Positions 36,944 to 46,301 of a stretch of DNA of 64,000 nt are shown piece by piece. The DNA comes from Sulfobacillus thermosulfidooxidans DSM 9293. GTDB taxonomy: Bacteria; Bacillota; Sulfobacillia; Sulfobacillales; Sulfobacillaceae. The stretch lies in the NCBI RefSeq assembly GCF_900176145.1, contig NZ_FWWY01000001.1:2601444-2665443 (forward strand), given 5' to 3'. Numbering within the stretch: position 1 is the stretch's first letter; the number at the start of each line of letters is the position of its first letter. A model generated the notes under the pieces. The model was given only the letters and a program-made list of their open reading frames with translations. It was not told the origin of the DNA and did no database searches. A program made the position numbers and the translations under genes.

Positions 36944-37936
36944 GTGAATATCTTTATTCATCATGTAGGAAAAGACGGCGCTAATCGTGATTTTCCTAAG
37001 AGCATTGAAAATCAAGTTCCCTCGCAAAAGACAAAACTATATAAATCAACTTTTCGTAATGGCCTAAAGAATATAGGAGACGAAACTAACATATGGGGCG
37101 TCCCAGCAGGAGCTAAGCCAATTTTTGACCAATTAAATGAGGGGGATTGGATATTCCTCATTGGCTCGTTGAATAAAATTCCCGACACACAAACATGGGA
37201 AAGTAAAATCCGATTTGCTTTCCAAATTGTTGATTACACCATCGGTATAGAAGAGCAGGCGTTTGATCTTAGCAAGAGCATTTGGGGCGAGCCAAGATTT
37301 CCCCTCGTTGTGGTTGGGCAAGTCTTTCCGATCGACCTTCAATATAGTCGGTTATTACGTTATATAGGCTACAAACCGAATTTTTTTCCATCAGGACTCT
37401 TTTTTAGGGTTAACGAGAGCCGTATGGCTATGACACCTGAGGAGTTAATGGAAGAAATATTGAGTGAATCGTGTGTAATGGACAAGGATGATCTAGTATC
37501 TCAAAGAACAACTAAATTCGTATTACGAGCCATTAGAGCTGCATCTTTTAGAAACCGTGTTTTAAATGTTTTAGGCAAACAATGTGCAGCGTGTAATTTC
37601 AGCACCCTTAGGGAACCATCGCTTTCTAGTGGAATCGAGGTCGCACATATCGTTCCCGTTGAATATGGCGGTCAAGATACCATTGAAAATGGGATTCCTC
37701 TGTGTCGACTCCATCATTGGGCATTCGATAACGGATTAATCACGTTTCGCGTAGACCACGAACGTTTAAAGACTGTTGTTCATCCGACTCGAGGTATGTA
37801 TTTAGGCCAACGAGATTGGGCGTTACAGCAATTTGAAGCATCTACTATTTCTTTGCCAGGAGATAAGCAGTATCTTAAAATTCTTGAACGTAATTTGAAT
37901 GAGCACAATTCAATTTATAGATGGGACCTAAGTTAA
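36944..37936 (+). CDS. EVE-like/HNH endonuclease, candidate modification-dependent restriction enzyme
   Basis: A 330-residue protein. The N-terminal ~155 residues resemble EVE/PUA-type modified-base readers: IWGVPAGAKPIFDQLNEGDWIFLIGS near 50-75 has the typical WGVP, GD and aromatic pattern. Residues about 200-270 are an HNH nuclease: zinc-type pair CAAC (214/217), EVAHIVP with His235, ENGIPLCRLHH with Asn249 and His258. Known EVE-HNH proteins cut DNA with modified cytosines (type IV restriction). The start is GTG after AGGAG. The gene is more AT-rich than its neighbours and lies between two IS3 relics, consistent with transfer. No methyltransferase is nearby, as expected for type IV. Confidence 0.75.
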   Translation: MNIFIHHVGKDGANRDFPKSIENQVPSQKTKLYKSTFRNGLKNIGDETNIWGVPAGAKPIFDQLNEGDWIFLIGSLNKIPDTQTWESKIRFAFQIVDYTIGIEEQAFDLSKSIWGEPRFPLVVVGQVFPIDLQYSRLLRYIGYKPNFFPSGLFFRVNESRMAMTPEELMEEILSESCVMDKDDLVSQRTTKFVLRAIRAASFRNRVLNVLGKQCAACNFSTLREPSLSSGIEVAHIVPVEYGGQDTIENGIPLCRLHHWAFDNGLITFRVDHERLKTVVHPTRGMYLGQRDWALQQFEASTISLPGDKQYLKILERNLNEHNSIYRWDLS

Positions 37937-38062
37937 AGACATTGTTTAAGGTTCCTAAGGTAGACACTAGACGGTTCGGAGCCCGCGGTGCCTCGTGGAG
38001 TCGAAAGGTGTATATATGTATATATAAAGTTTTCCATGAAAAGGGTTATAGAAAGCTCGTCG

Positions 38063-38293
38063 TTATGTGAACTTTTCAGAGTTAACAATCTGAACTTTTC
38101 GACATGGCGCATGCGCTATGATACCCTCGAAATCCATAGCATCGCTTGCATCGAGAACCATCCGATCGATTAGAATCACTATCTCATCCAATCTGCGGTA
38201 ATAAGGATCGCCCGCTTTTGGCCAACCATGCTCCATGTCATAGTTTCCGAGGATATCCGAATCGAGGATGCCCTTAACGAACCATGTTTCCAT
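38063..38293 (-). CDS. Doubtful small ORF, possibly a truncated gene
   Basis: A 76-residue frame (METWFVKGILDSDILGNYD at the start) with protein-like composition but no ribosome binding site. Its 5' end meets the second IS3 relic, so it could be what is left of a gene cut by that insertion. I do not recognise it. Confidence 0.25.
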   Translation of the reverse strand: METWFVKGILDSDILGNYDMEHGWPKAGDPYYRRLDEIVILIDRMVLDASDAMDFEGIIAHAPCRKVQIVNSEKFT

Positions 38294-38329
38294 GTCTTTT
38301 CGCCAGTGCCACGTTTGTCAATGATTATA

Positions 38330-38749
38330 TAGCTAATAACATGCTGAGATTGTTGACGCTTTTAATTCCCCATGGCAATATCTTTATCGAGCGACTGTGG
38401 CGATTCCGTGAAGTACGAGGAAGTCTAATTAAACGATTATGCCTCTCCGCAAGAAGAGCGCCAAGGCTTGAATCGCTACGTTCACTTTTACAGCCTTCAG
38501 TGTCTACATCAAGCGTTAGGGTATCGCACGCCTGCCGAACGTACTATCCGGGTTTTCCACCGTTAACACGGCGGAAGTGCCGTTTGAGCAATTTGGCACA
38601 GCCGGATGGGCTGAGCTCAGGACAAGTGCCCAGCTCCTACGTATGCTGACGCTTTCACTGACTGTTCCATCAAAATACACCAAAAAAGGGGGAACAATCT
38701 CACACTTAAGGGCCAAAAATTTTGTCTGGACAATGGGGTCCACCTTACA
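38330..38749 (+). pseudogene. Decayed IS3-family insertion sequence (copy 2)
   Basis: The C-terminus of orfB can be read across frameshifts: NIFIERLWR near 38377-38403, an EARQGLNRY-like stretch, and HQALGYRTPAE near 38508-38540. It is followed by a right end TTTGTCTGGACAATGGGG at 38721, matching copy 1. The N-terminal half and orfA are gone. With copy 1 it brackets the nuclease gene. Confidence 0.7.
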
Positions 38750-38789
38750 GTGTTAGAGCGTATCTCAACCGTCTTGATTCAAACCACGA

Positions 38790-38833
38790 AAGGAGGAAGC
38801 GGCGCTCCCCTCGGTCTAAACCGAGGTTCCGCG
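38790..38833 (+). mobile_element. Orphan right end of an IS200/IS605-type element
   Basis: One frame reads TKGGSGAPLGLNRGSA followed by a stop, the usual tail of TnpB genes. It coincides with a perfect hairpin CCTCGGT-CTAA-ACCGAGG at 38809-38826, ending TTCCGCG. This is the typical 3' scaffold of such elements. No tnpA or remaining tnpB is present; the upstream sequence is the IS3 right end. Confidence 0.5.
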
Positions 38834-38847
38834 TAACTCTACACCTT

Positions 38848-39387
38848 ATGCGAAAAGTGCTTGTGATAGGATCACCAGGGGCTGGCAAATCAACCCTTGC
38901 CCAGCAGTTGGGCGTTATCACAGGACTTCCTGTCATTCATTTGGACCGCTTATATTTTCGACCCAACTGGGTGGAGCCGTCTCTTGAGGAATGGATCTCA
39001 ATCCAAGAAGACCTTGTCCAGCGTGATGCATGGATTATCGATGGCAATTATGGAAAGACACTGGATATCCGTCTTCAGGTGGCCGACACGGTAATCTTTC
39101 TTGATTTTTCTCGTTACGTTTGTTTATGGCGGGTCTTAAAGCGCATCAAACAGCATTATGGTCATACTCGAGACGATATGGCTGAGGGGTGCGAGGAACG
39201 GTTTGATGGTGAATTTTTGCGCTATATCTGGCAATTTCCCCATGATCAGCGGCCCCGAATCCTCGACCAGTTGCGAGAAAGACAGCAGCGGGGGACCCAC
39301 ATCATCCACCTTCGGAGGTCATCAGACATTTCGCGTTTATTGCAAAGCCTCACTACATCTTTAGGAACAGGCAAACATCGCTTTTAA
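38848..39387 (+). CDS. FlaR-like P-loop kinase (adenylate-kinase fold)
   Basis: A 179-residue P-loop protein. MRKVLVIGSPGAGKSTLAQQL is the Walker A region, and the layout (HLDRLYFRPNW, then DAWIIDGNYGKTLDIRL) matches the 'DNA topology modulation' FlaR family, whose reaction is not well established. I start at ATG 38848, the position typical of the family; an earlier in-frame start at 38722 would include transposon-end sequence. There is no ribosome binding site, and the upstream 90 bp are an IS605-type right end, so its native promoter has probably been replaced. Confidence 0.75.
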   Translation: MRKVLVIGSPGAGKSTLAQQLGVITGLPVIHLDRLYFRPNWVEPSLEEWISIQEDLVQRDAWIIDGNYGKTLDIRLQVADTVIFLDFSRYVCLWRVLKRIKQHYGHTRDDMAEGCEERFDGEFLRYIWQFPHDQRPRILDQLRERQQRGTHIIHLRRSSDISRLLQSLTTSLGTGKHRF

Positions 39388-39595
39388 TCGGTGACAGGGG
39401 TGATGGTCCATCACGCCGCTCTCAAGAGCGAAGCTTGACAAAGCTTCTGGTTGACTTGCCCCAGTGCTTTGGGCACTCCATTGGGATCGTCACGACATCA
39501 CGGGTTACGCGTCCTCGTCCCATGCCCTGTCGCTCACCTTTTTGCTGAGCACGATATTAGGGTGGCGGCATTGTTAGGGCGGAAGAGGGTGCTTG

Positions 39596-39790
39596 AAAGT
39601 CGCTTTTTGCTACCGGAGTTCTCGTGATGTATCTCTTTGGGATTGTTTTGGCCTCACGTGTTAGTCGCCATGAGTATGACCGGCCCTGATCGATGATCTT
39701 TCTTTTGTTTCGGCGAGGGCGCGCTCGGCCTACTGGATGCCCAGCGAAGTCTTTCCTACCGAAATCCGGACAATGGATTCACCGGATAGA
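39596..39790 (+). pseudogene. MFS transporter relic
   Basis: Pieces of a major facilitator protein appear in shifting frames: FATGVLVMYLFGIVLASR near 39608, and AYWMPSEVFPTEIRT near 39728-39772. The latter matches the PSExFPTxxR motif of sugar/acid-type MFS proteins. No intact frame remains. The rest of the gap from 39388 to 39950 contains no gene. Confidence 0.45.
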
Positions 39791-39950
39791 TGGGTGGCGC
39801 GACATTAATGGCTCTTGATCAATGATAGGGCAATGAGGGTTTGAGCATTAGCTTACCTCGTTACCCTATCACTTGAGCGGGCTCAAAATCTCTAAAATAC
39901 AGCATAAGACGGCTTGGATTCCCATTATTTGTTCGGAAACAGCACGCCCA

Positions 39951-40394
39951 TTACCCACGATCTGGCTCGTCAAAAAGATAAAGATAGGCCCCGTATCCTT
40001 CTTTTTCCATATCGGCTTTGGGTATGAAACGTAGGGCGGCAGAATTGATGCAGTAGCGTAAGCCGCCCTTTTCCGGTGACCCATCATTAAAAACGTGTCC
40101 TAAATGTGAATTGGCCGTGTGACTGCGTACCTCGGTGCGAATCATGCCGTGACTGAAATCTTTCTTTTCCTCAATTTCTTGCGGATTGAGAGGCCGGGTA
40201 AAACTAGGCCAACCACATCCGCTATCAAATTTGTCTCGGGATGAAAATAGCGGAACTCCTGAAATGATATCCACATAAATTCCCTCTTCATGATTGTCCC
40301 AATAGGCATTGTGAAATGGGGGCTCCGTCGCTGCATGTTGGGTGACTTCAAATTGCAAGGGGGTTAATTGATAACGCAATGACTCTTTATCCAT
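39951..40394 (-). CDS. msrB: Peptide-methionine (R)-S-oxide reductase
   Basis: A 147-residue MsrB. Catalytic Cys115 lies in [11 protein letters not shown] and a probable resolving Cys60 in SGCGWPSF. The two zinc-binding CxxC pairs found in many MsrB are absent. It reduces methionine-R-sulfoxide in proteins with thioredoxin. The start ATG 40394 follows GGGAGTGTGAG; longer in-frame starts extend into sequence unlike the family. No msrA is adjacent. Confidence 0.93.
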   Translation of the reverse strand: MDKESLRYQLTPLQFEVTQHAATEPPFHNAYWDNHEEGIYVDIISGVPLFSSRDKFDSGCGWPSFTRPLNPQEIEEKKDFSHGMIRTEVRSHTANSHLGHVFNDGSPEKGGLRYCINSAALRFIPKADMEKEGYGAYLYLFDEPDRG

Positions 40395-40720
40395 ATTCTC
40401 ACACTCCCTTCCCGGATTCGGACCTCCAAAAAGCTCTCTCGCTGCTTTTAGTATAGCGGTTTGATGACAGAACACACGATCTGACGGACAGTTGTATGGG
40501 CATGTTCGAACATGATTCATGGCAAATCTTCTGTCTTCTTGACAGAGAAAAACGCGCACGAATGACTGCGTGCCTAATGCCTGATAGGTAAAGAAAGGGC
40601 GAGTTACCAAGCAAGCAGCATAAATCGGCCAGAGATTGGAAAAGATTCATGTATCGAACACTGACGACCATTCAAGGGGTAGGAGGTTGAGGCACTATCG
40701 ACCCCACGCATGTTAAAGCG
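40395..40720. other. Divergent intergenic region msrB/gerA
   Basis: About 325 bp with no gene. A strong GGAGG at 40682-40686 lies upstream of the gerA reading frame but has no canonical start codon at the right distance (see the finding on gerA). Promoters for both genes must be here; none is close to consensus. Confidence 0.4.
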
Positions 40721-42283
40721 GTGCAACATATCCAACAAGCCGCGGACCGCCTGCTCGCGGAGATTAATGCCTGGAATCCTCTCAAGCCAGATGGCATTGG
40801 CAAAGATATTACTGCAGTGGAAAAATATTTACAAACGCAATTACTGAAGAGTCCTGACTTCATATCCCGGATTATCCAAACGGCGCGGGGAGAACGGGTT
40901 TTGATCGCATATATTGATGGTCTGGTGGATACCACCATGGTCGATCAAGATATTATTGCTCCCTTATTGAAAACTAAGGTACCCGCATCATCGTGGAATC
41001 AACAGTCTTTGCATACGGGACATGTGAGCCAGGAATCGCGGTGGGACAAAATTTGGCCCAAGTTATTATCTGGTAATACGATCCTGGTTCCTGAAGGATC
41101 TGCCTATGCATGGATTATTGATACGGTCAAATATATGCAGCGCTCTATTGGACGACCGGAAACGGAAGCGTCCATTCGCGGGCCGCAAGAAGCTTTTAAT
41201 GAAGTGGTCCTAACACAAATGAATCAGATTCGTCGCCGCCTGCGAGATAGCCGGCTGAGCTTTCAAGCGATTCAATTGGGACATCTCGATCATCATCAGG
41301 TCATTGTCGCGGCCTTACGGGGTGTCGTGAATCCTGGGTTATTGGAAACGGTCTTGTACCGCTTAAGGCGCATCCGCATTGATGCTGTGCCTAATGCTAC
41401 CCAAATTGGCAGTCTCATCCGGGACCATCCTTACAGTATTTTTCCGACCTTGCGCTATAGCGAACACGTGGATTTTGTGGTCTGGGCTCTAGAACAAGGC
41501 AAAGTGGCGGTATTAGTCGACGGCGATCCGTTTGTGATGATTCTTCCGGCGACGATGTGGGATTTTTATAAAACGCCGATGGATTACAATTCGTCATGGT
41601 ATGATGCGTCGTTTGTGCGTTTTATTCGTATGGCAGGGTTTTTTGTCACCCTATATTTTCCCAGCCTCTATATTGTGTTCACAACGACAAATCAAAACTT
41701 GGTACCCTACCAGCTCTTGACCACCATCATGGGCAGTCATATTGGATTGCCTTTTCCCCCCATTTTAGAAGCCGTGGTTATGATTTTTGTGATAGAGATT
41801 ATCCGGGAGGCAGCGCTTCGCTTACCTAAAGCGCTATCCACCGTGCTTGGAACGATGGGCGCGATTGTGGTGGGCACTGCGATTGTGAAGGCAGGATTTG
41901 TGAGTAATCAAATTATCGTCATTATGACCATTACGGCGCTCAGCTTTTACTCGGTGCCCAGCTATGAATTAGTCGGAACATGGCGCCTTGTCAATTTTCT
42001 CTTGTTAGCGGCTTCCCAGCTTTGGGGATTATTTGGCGTGCTATGGGTATCATTGGCATTAATTGTGGAGCTAGACAGTATGGTATCATTTGGCGTACCC
42101 TACCTGTCGCCTGGAATTCCCATCAACTGGCGTGATCTTAAAGATAGCATTGTACGCTTACCTCTTGCTCTTTGGAAACGGCGATTAACCGCGGTGCGTC
42201 CTCTGCGTTTTGTCTGGCGCTATCCGCTGCAGGGCAAAAGTATGCAACCTCGGCTCAAACGCCATCAAGTCAAAGCGCGATGA
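40721..42283 (+). CDS. gerAA: Spore germination protein, GerA/GerAA family
   Basis: A 520-residue GerA-type subunit of a germinant receptor. The N-terminal half is soluble (residues ~1-280, with the typical EASIRGPQEAFNE motif), and the C-terminal half has about five membrane helices (YFPSLYIVFTTTNQN onward). Receptors of this family sit in the inner spore membrane and respond to nutrients. GTG 40721 is the first canonical in-frame start but has no close ribosome binding site. It is the first gene of an operon with gerC- and gerB-type genes. The gene symbol is by family, not by orthology to a specific receptor. Confidence 0.9.
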   Translation: MQHIQQAADRLLAEINAWNPLKPDGIGKDITAVEKYLQTQLLKSPDFISRIIQTARGERVLIAYIDGLVDTTMVDQDIIAPLLKTKVPASSWNQQSLHTGHVSQESRWDKIWPKLLSGNTILVPEGSAYAWIIDTVKYMQRSIGRPETEASIRGPQEAFNEVVLTQMNQIRRRLRDSRLSFQAIQLGHLDHHQVIVAALRGVVNPGLLETVLYRLRRIRIDAVPNATQIGSLIRDHPYSIFPTLRYSEHVDFVVWALEQGKVAVLVDGDPFVMILPATMWDFYKTPMDYNSSWYDASFVRFIRMAGFFVTLYFPSLYIVFTTTNQNLVPYQLLTTIMGSHIGLPFPPILEAVVMIFVIEIIREAALRLPKALSTVLGTMGAIVVGTAIVKAGFVSNQIIVIMTITALSFYSVPSYELVGTWRLVNFLLLAASQLWGLFGVLWVSLALIVELDSMVSFGVPYLSPGIPINWRDLKDSIVRLPLALWKRRLTAVRPLRFVWRYPLQGKSMQPRLKRHQVKAR

Positions 42284-43347
42284 AAATCCGGTTGTGGTGG
42301 AAAGTTTTGGTGATGGGAATGGGGATGATGTTGTTGCCTGGATGTGGCACGGTGGCCGGCATTAGTCAAACCGGCATTGTCTTAGCCCTCGCGGTAGATC
42401 CCGGTCCTGCTGGGCAATATACCTGGAGCTTTATGTTTCCTAATCCCACAATTACGCCAAGTAGTGAGTCCAGTATTAAACCGTCTGAGGAATTTTATGT
42501 GCTGCAAGCTAAGGCCCCCAGTTTAATGCAAGCGGTCGAGGATGTCAGTGCCTTAACTGACCGTTATGTCTATTTGGGCGATGTCCAATTTGTGGCTGTA
42601 AACGTGGAGTTTTCCGCATCTGATGTGGTGCATTTGATGCATCTTCTGATTAATACCGGGGAATTTCCGCCCCGGGCCTGGGTTACGATGGCGTCGCCCT
42701 CGGCCAAGGCAGTCCTTAAAACCTCGCCTCCGGAAGAAGTTGTGCCCACGGTGTTCCTATCGAATTATTTTAGTTGCCATGTTTGCCATCCCGTGCAGCT
42801 TGAAACCCGCGTGTGGCAGGTATGGGACGATCTATTAGTCCCTAGCCATACTGCTGTGATTCCCTTGAGTGTGGTTCATGGCAGAACCCTGAGGATCAGT
42901 CGCTCGGTATGGTTAACCCCATGTCAGATCATCAAGTGTAGCCAGAGCCAGACGATTGATTGGGCCATGGCCATGGGAAAATATGAAAAAGGTGCGTTGA
43001 TGCTACCTAGTGGCAAGGAAAACGGGTTTGCCGAAAGCCTTCGCTTATCCTCGAGTCGTCAGCTTACCCGTGTGCACCGTCAAGTCATGGCAAAGTGGAA
43101 TCTCACCCTGAATGGACATTGGGAGGCCATGGGACGAAGTGGGCGGGAACAACGGTTAAATCAGGAAGCTGAACGGTTAGTGCTGCACCATATTTTGCAG
43201 CTGTACCAGTGGGCACAAAAGCATCATGCCGATCCCTTTGGCGTGATAAATCAAGAGGTGTGGACGTCTCAAGCCACGTCGTCTCAGATCCCCCCCTTGG
43301 AGGTGACGGTTCATTGCCGCATCACGCCTACCGCGCGCACCGGGTAA
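42280..43347 (+). CDS. gerAC: Spore germination lipoprotein, GerC/GerAC family
   Basis: A 355-residue lipoprotein with signal peptide and lipobox LLPGC (Cys22). It starts at ATG within the stop of the gerA-type gene (ATGA overlap), so translation is coupled. The body matches GerAC: an N-terminal AGISQTGIVLALAVDP segment and a C-terminal domain with alternating helices and strands. GerAC-type proteins are needed for receptor assembly on the outer face of the inner spore membrane. It contains a CHVCHP segment near residue 167 that is not typical and could bind metal. Confidence 0.87.
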   Translation: MKIRLWWKVLVMGMGMMLLPGCGTVAGISQTGIVLALAVDPGPAGQYTWSFMFPNPTITPSSESSIKPSEEFYVLQAKAPSLMQAVEDVSALTDRYVYLGDVQFVAVNVEFSASDVVHLMHLLINTGEFPPRAWVTMASPSAKAVLKTSPPEEVVPTVFLSNYFSCHVCHPVQLETRVWQVWDDLLVPSHTAVIPLSVVHGRTLRISRSVWLTPCQIIKCSQSQTIDWAMAMGKYEKGALMLPSGKENGFAESLRLSSSRQLTRVHRQVMAKWNLTLNGHWEAMGRSGREQRLNQEAERLVLHHILQLYQWAQKHHADPFGVINQEVWTSQATSSQIPPLEVTVHCRITPTARTG

Positions 43348-43370
43348 AATTGCGCAGTGGTCTCGAACCC

Positions 43371-44492
43371 ATGGGGACTTTTGAGTATGCCACCGTTTTG
43401 ATTGCCAGCTATGTCGCCGGAGGGGTTTACGTTTGGCCACGGAGTCTTTGCCTTATCGCTGGTTCTAATGGGATATTAGCTTTGGTCCTCACGGGCTTAT
43501 GGGGACTCTTCATTTTGGGAGGTGTGGCCTATTGGGCTTCTGTGACGCCTGGGAAAACCGCCTATCAAAAACTCGAACGGACCAGCGGGAGATTTTGGGG
43601 TGTCTTGATTGCCGGGATTGCTGGAATATTAACCATGACCTATATTGCCGCCATTGGGGCTTTGTATATTACGGTTTTGACCACGGTGGTGATTCCTGGG
43701 CACCGTGCCTGGGCATTAGGTGTCATTTTAATGGGGTATATTTTTTGGTTGGGCACACGCCCCCCCATTTCCGTGATTCGGTTGTTTACCTTAACGATTC
43801 CTGGCTTGACTCTGTTAACCCTGATTACAGTGGGATTAGGTTTCGAAAATGTGCAATTCCCTAATGCCCTACGCCCGCATGTCCCGATTCAATGGGGCAA
43901 TGTCTATGATGCCACGGTCTCGGGTACTTATTTTTGGGTTCCGATCCTACCGTTGGCGACAGCCGTGGGTTTGGTGCGGGACCGATTTCCCGCTAAGGTG
44001 ATGCCGACCACGTTATGGACCGTGGTGATTCAAATTTTTCTTTTAGTCCTGTTATATAGTCTGGCCGTGATGACCCTTGGCCCTGAGGGTGTAGCCCATG
44101 CGACCTGGCCAATCGTCTTTGTGTTTGAGAATATTGATCTGTCCAATTTTTTTATCACAGAGATTGGACTGGGTGTTGCAATTATTTGGACCGTGAGTTT
44201 TATTGGTTTTATTGCTTGGCATGTTTGGCATCAGTCTCTCCTGATTGAACATGTATGGAAAAAAAGACCCGGTGGTCTCAATCCATGGGTGATTGCGCTT
44301 GTCATTGCGGCTGCCGCCATTTTGGTCATGCGACTGAGTTTGAATCCCGAAACCTTAGAGGCTTTTTTATTAAATACTCTAGCACCGATTAATTTTTGGT
44401 TTAGTACAATTTGGGTTAGTATCGCCGTTATTCTTACCCTGTGGAAGCGCCGGCCATCTCATCATGGCACGGCTTCAGATTCAGATGTTTAG
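43371..44492 (+). CDS. gerAB: Spore germination protein, GerB/GerAB family (APC-like)
   Basis: A 373-residue integral membrane protein with about ten helices, of the amino-acid-permease-like GerAB family, the likely germinant-binding subunit. The start ATG 43371 lies 23 bp after gerC; a TTG seven codons earlier is also possible, and neither has a clear ribosome binding site. The order A-C-B in this operon is one of several known for ger genes. There are no other sporulation genes around. Confidence 0.85.
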   Translation: MGTFEYATVLIASYVAGGVYVWPRSLCLIAGSNGILALVLTGLWGLFILGGVAYWASVTPGKTAYQKLERTSGRFWGVLIAGIAGILTMTYIAAIGALYITVLTTVVIPGHRAWALGVILMGYIFWLGTRPPISVIRLFTLTIPGLTLLTLITVGLGFENVQFPNALRPHVPIQWGNVYDATVSGTYFWVPILPLATAVGLVRDRFPAKVMPTTLWTVVIQIFLLVLLYSLAVMTLGPEGVAHATWPIVFVFENIDLSNFFITEIGLGVAIIWTVSFIGFIAWHVWHQSLLIEHVWKKRPGGLNPWVIALVIAAAAILVMRLSLNPETLEAFLLNTLAPINFWFSTIWVSIAVILTLWKRRPSHHGTASDSDV

Positions 44493-44710
44493 AAGAAAAA
44501 TGATGGCGACTAGCTGGATCTATTTCAATCTCTTTTGAGAGCAAAACGTGGAATTCTTGTGCTTTTGAGCCATTCTTCCTGTGCACAGAAAAGATTTATG
44601 ATAGGCTGATTACAGCTAAGATGGAAATTTGTGACAGCCGCTTGATGGAATAAACATCTCTGGCCCGTAACGGCGTCTGTGGGAATAGGAAGAGAGCGAG
44701 GGGGACCCTA

Positions 44711-45487
44711 ATGCGTATCGAAACCCCACAGGGTGCTATTATGGTGGATGTGTATGGCCAAAGCGATCAGGTCTTGCTGCTATTGCACGGCTTGGGGAGT
44801 GCCCGTACTACATTTGCCGGGATTGTGCCCTTTATGCCAAAATGGCAGCTTATTATGCCGGATTTGCTGGGTTTTGGGGAAAGTGCGAAGCCCCCTGCAT
44901 TTTCTTACTCCTTGTTGGATTACGCAAAGAACTTGGTCGAATTGATGGAGCAGATGGATCTCTCCCGGGTGTCAGTCGTGGGACATAGCATGGGTGGCGA
45001 TATCGCCTTGGCCTTAGCAGTCGTGGCACCTGAACGCATCGATCGACTCATTATTGCTGAAGCGAATTTGCTGCCGAGTCGCGGTTTAAAACGTTCCTCG
45101 ATTTCGGCTCGGGCTGATGGTTTACCAGAACCCGAATATATCCAGCATTTTCACGAATTTTTCCAGGATCTTTTCGGTCAAGATACTGCGTCGCAATCCT
45201 TGCGTCATTATGTTCAGACCTTACGGCAGGCCTCGCCGATGGCCATGTACCGGGCATCGCAAGCATTACTCGACTTAAAGGAATTTGACGTTGAAAAGAC
45301 ATTTATTCAACAAGCGATAGGTACCCTGATTGGCGAACGTAGCCGGGGATCAAGACAAGTCCAACAGGCGTTATCGTCACCGGTTCCCATTCGTCTGATT
45401 GCCAATGCAGGCCACGATATGTTCGTGGAAAATCCTAAGGGCTGTGCGTTAGCCATTCAGTCGCTGATGGCAATCGCAAGACGGTGA
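44711..45487 (+). CDS. Alpha/beta-fold hydrolase
   Basis: A 258-residue hydrolase with nucleophile elbow GHSMGG (Ser near 95), oxyanion segment LLHGLGSARTTF, and catalytic His in AGHDMFVENP near the C-terminus. It resembles esterases and haloperoxidase-like enzymes; the substrate is unknown. AGCGAGGGGGA lies upstream of the ATG. It is monocistronic. Confidence 0.88.
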   Translation: MRIETPQGAIMVDVYGQSDQVLLLLHGLGSARTTFAGIVPFMPKWQLIMPDLLGFGESAKPPAFSYSLLDYAKNLVELMEQMDLSRVSVVGHSMGGDIALALAVVAPERIDRLIIAEANLLPSRGLKRSSISARADGLPEPEYIQHFHEFFQDLFGQDTASQSLRHYVQTLRQASPMAMYRASQALLDLKEFDVEKTFIQQAIGTLIGERSRGSRQVQQALSSPVPIRLIANAGHDMFVENPKGCALAIQSLMAIARR

Positions 45488-45995
45488 TGGAAAATCGACT
45501 TGACACCGAATACCCGAATCAAAGGAATGACAAAAAGTGAATACAAAGCCTTGTGTGACGTGTGCAGAAGTTCTCGAAAAACCTTTACCACGTTGCTTGT
45601 ACTCCATTCGTCTAGAGGACAATGGCGCGTTGGGTGCGGTAATCGGACAAAATCCCTGCTGGATGAACAAATAGGACAACGGCAAGATGTCTATCATGAC
45701 TCCCATGACTTTCTTCACAATCCCGCCTGGAACGGTAAGTGACCGTACTGTCTCCCACAAAGAACAAAGCTTGATGCTTGAGAAATGATCCAAAGCCGAT
45801 GTCATCCATAACGAGATCGGACGAGAGATCTTCCAAGGCGACGAGAGCATTATTTCCATTTTATCAGGCGTTGTGATCAGCCCCGGTCCACTCAGGCGTC
45901 AAAAACCTGGCATCAAAAAAAGGAGAGTAGATAATGCTGTCGAATTTAGTCACCTATGAGCAAGATGCTTCAAATAGATGATAAGGAGATAGCCT
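45488..45995. other. Non-coding gap
   Basis: About 510 bp. Minus-strand open frames of 74 and 136 codons (45449-45859) overlap each other in different frames and have no ribosome binding sites. They may be remains of an old transposase gene, but no motif is clear. The promoter of the small lipoprotein gene lies at the right end. Confidence 0.35.
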
Positions 45996-46286
45996 ATGGT
46001 GCGATTCAAGTGGTTGGGGGGCGGAATGATGGTGTTGTCCCTAATCTTGAGTGGATGTGGTTCCGCCTTCAGTAGCCAGGCGCACCCCGCCACACAAGCC
46101 CCTAAAGTACCTTCTGCCCAGGCATCTGGAGAACAGCATGCGGTACATATTGTGGTACAAAAGACACAAGGTCATTTAACCGTGCGGCTTTCGACATCTC
46201 ATGCAGTGCCCGCAACAGAATCCGAAAAATTACAGAGTGCGGTGAATCAACTAAATCAGTTGCTTGAGCAGTTACAAAATCCTTAA
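45996..46286 (+). CDS. Small lipoprotein
   Basis: A 96-residue precursor with lipobox LILSGC (Cys21). The mature part is Gln/Ser/Ala-rich with a C-terminal helix (SEKLQSAVNQLNQLLEQLQ) that could form a coiled coil. The ATG is preceded by AAGGAGATA. It is 15 bp upstream of another exported protein gene, so they are likely an operon. The function is unknown. Confidence 0.75.
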   Translation: MVRFKWLGGGMMVLSLILSGCGSAFSSQAHPATQAPKVPSAQASGEQHAVHIVVQKTQGHLTVRLSTSHAVPATESEKLQSAVNQLNQLLEQLQNP

Positions 46287-46301
46287 GTTGGGGTGAGATT
46301 T

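Noticed and set aside
37945-37975. CCTAAGGTAG-containing segment resembling a 23S rRNA core sequence
   Set aside because: Only about ten bases match and the surrounding sequence has no rRNA similarity; it may instead be part of an IS3 left end.
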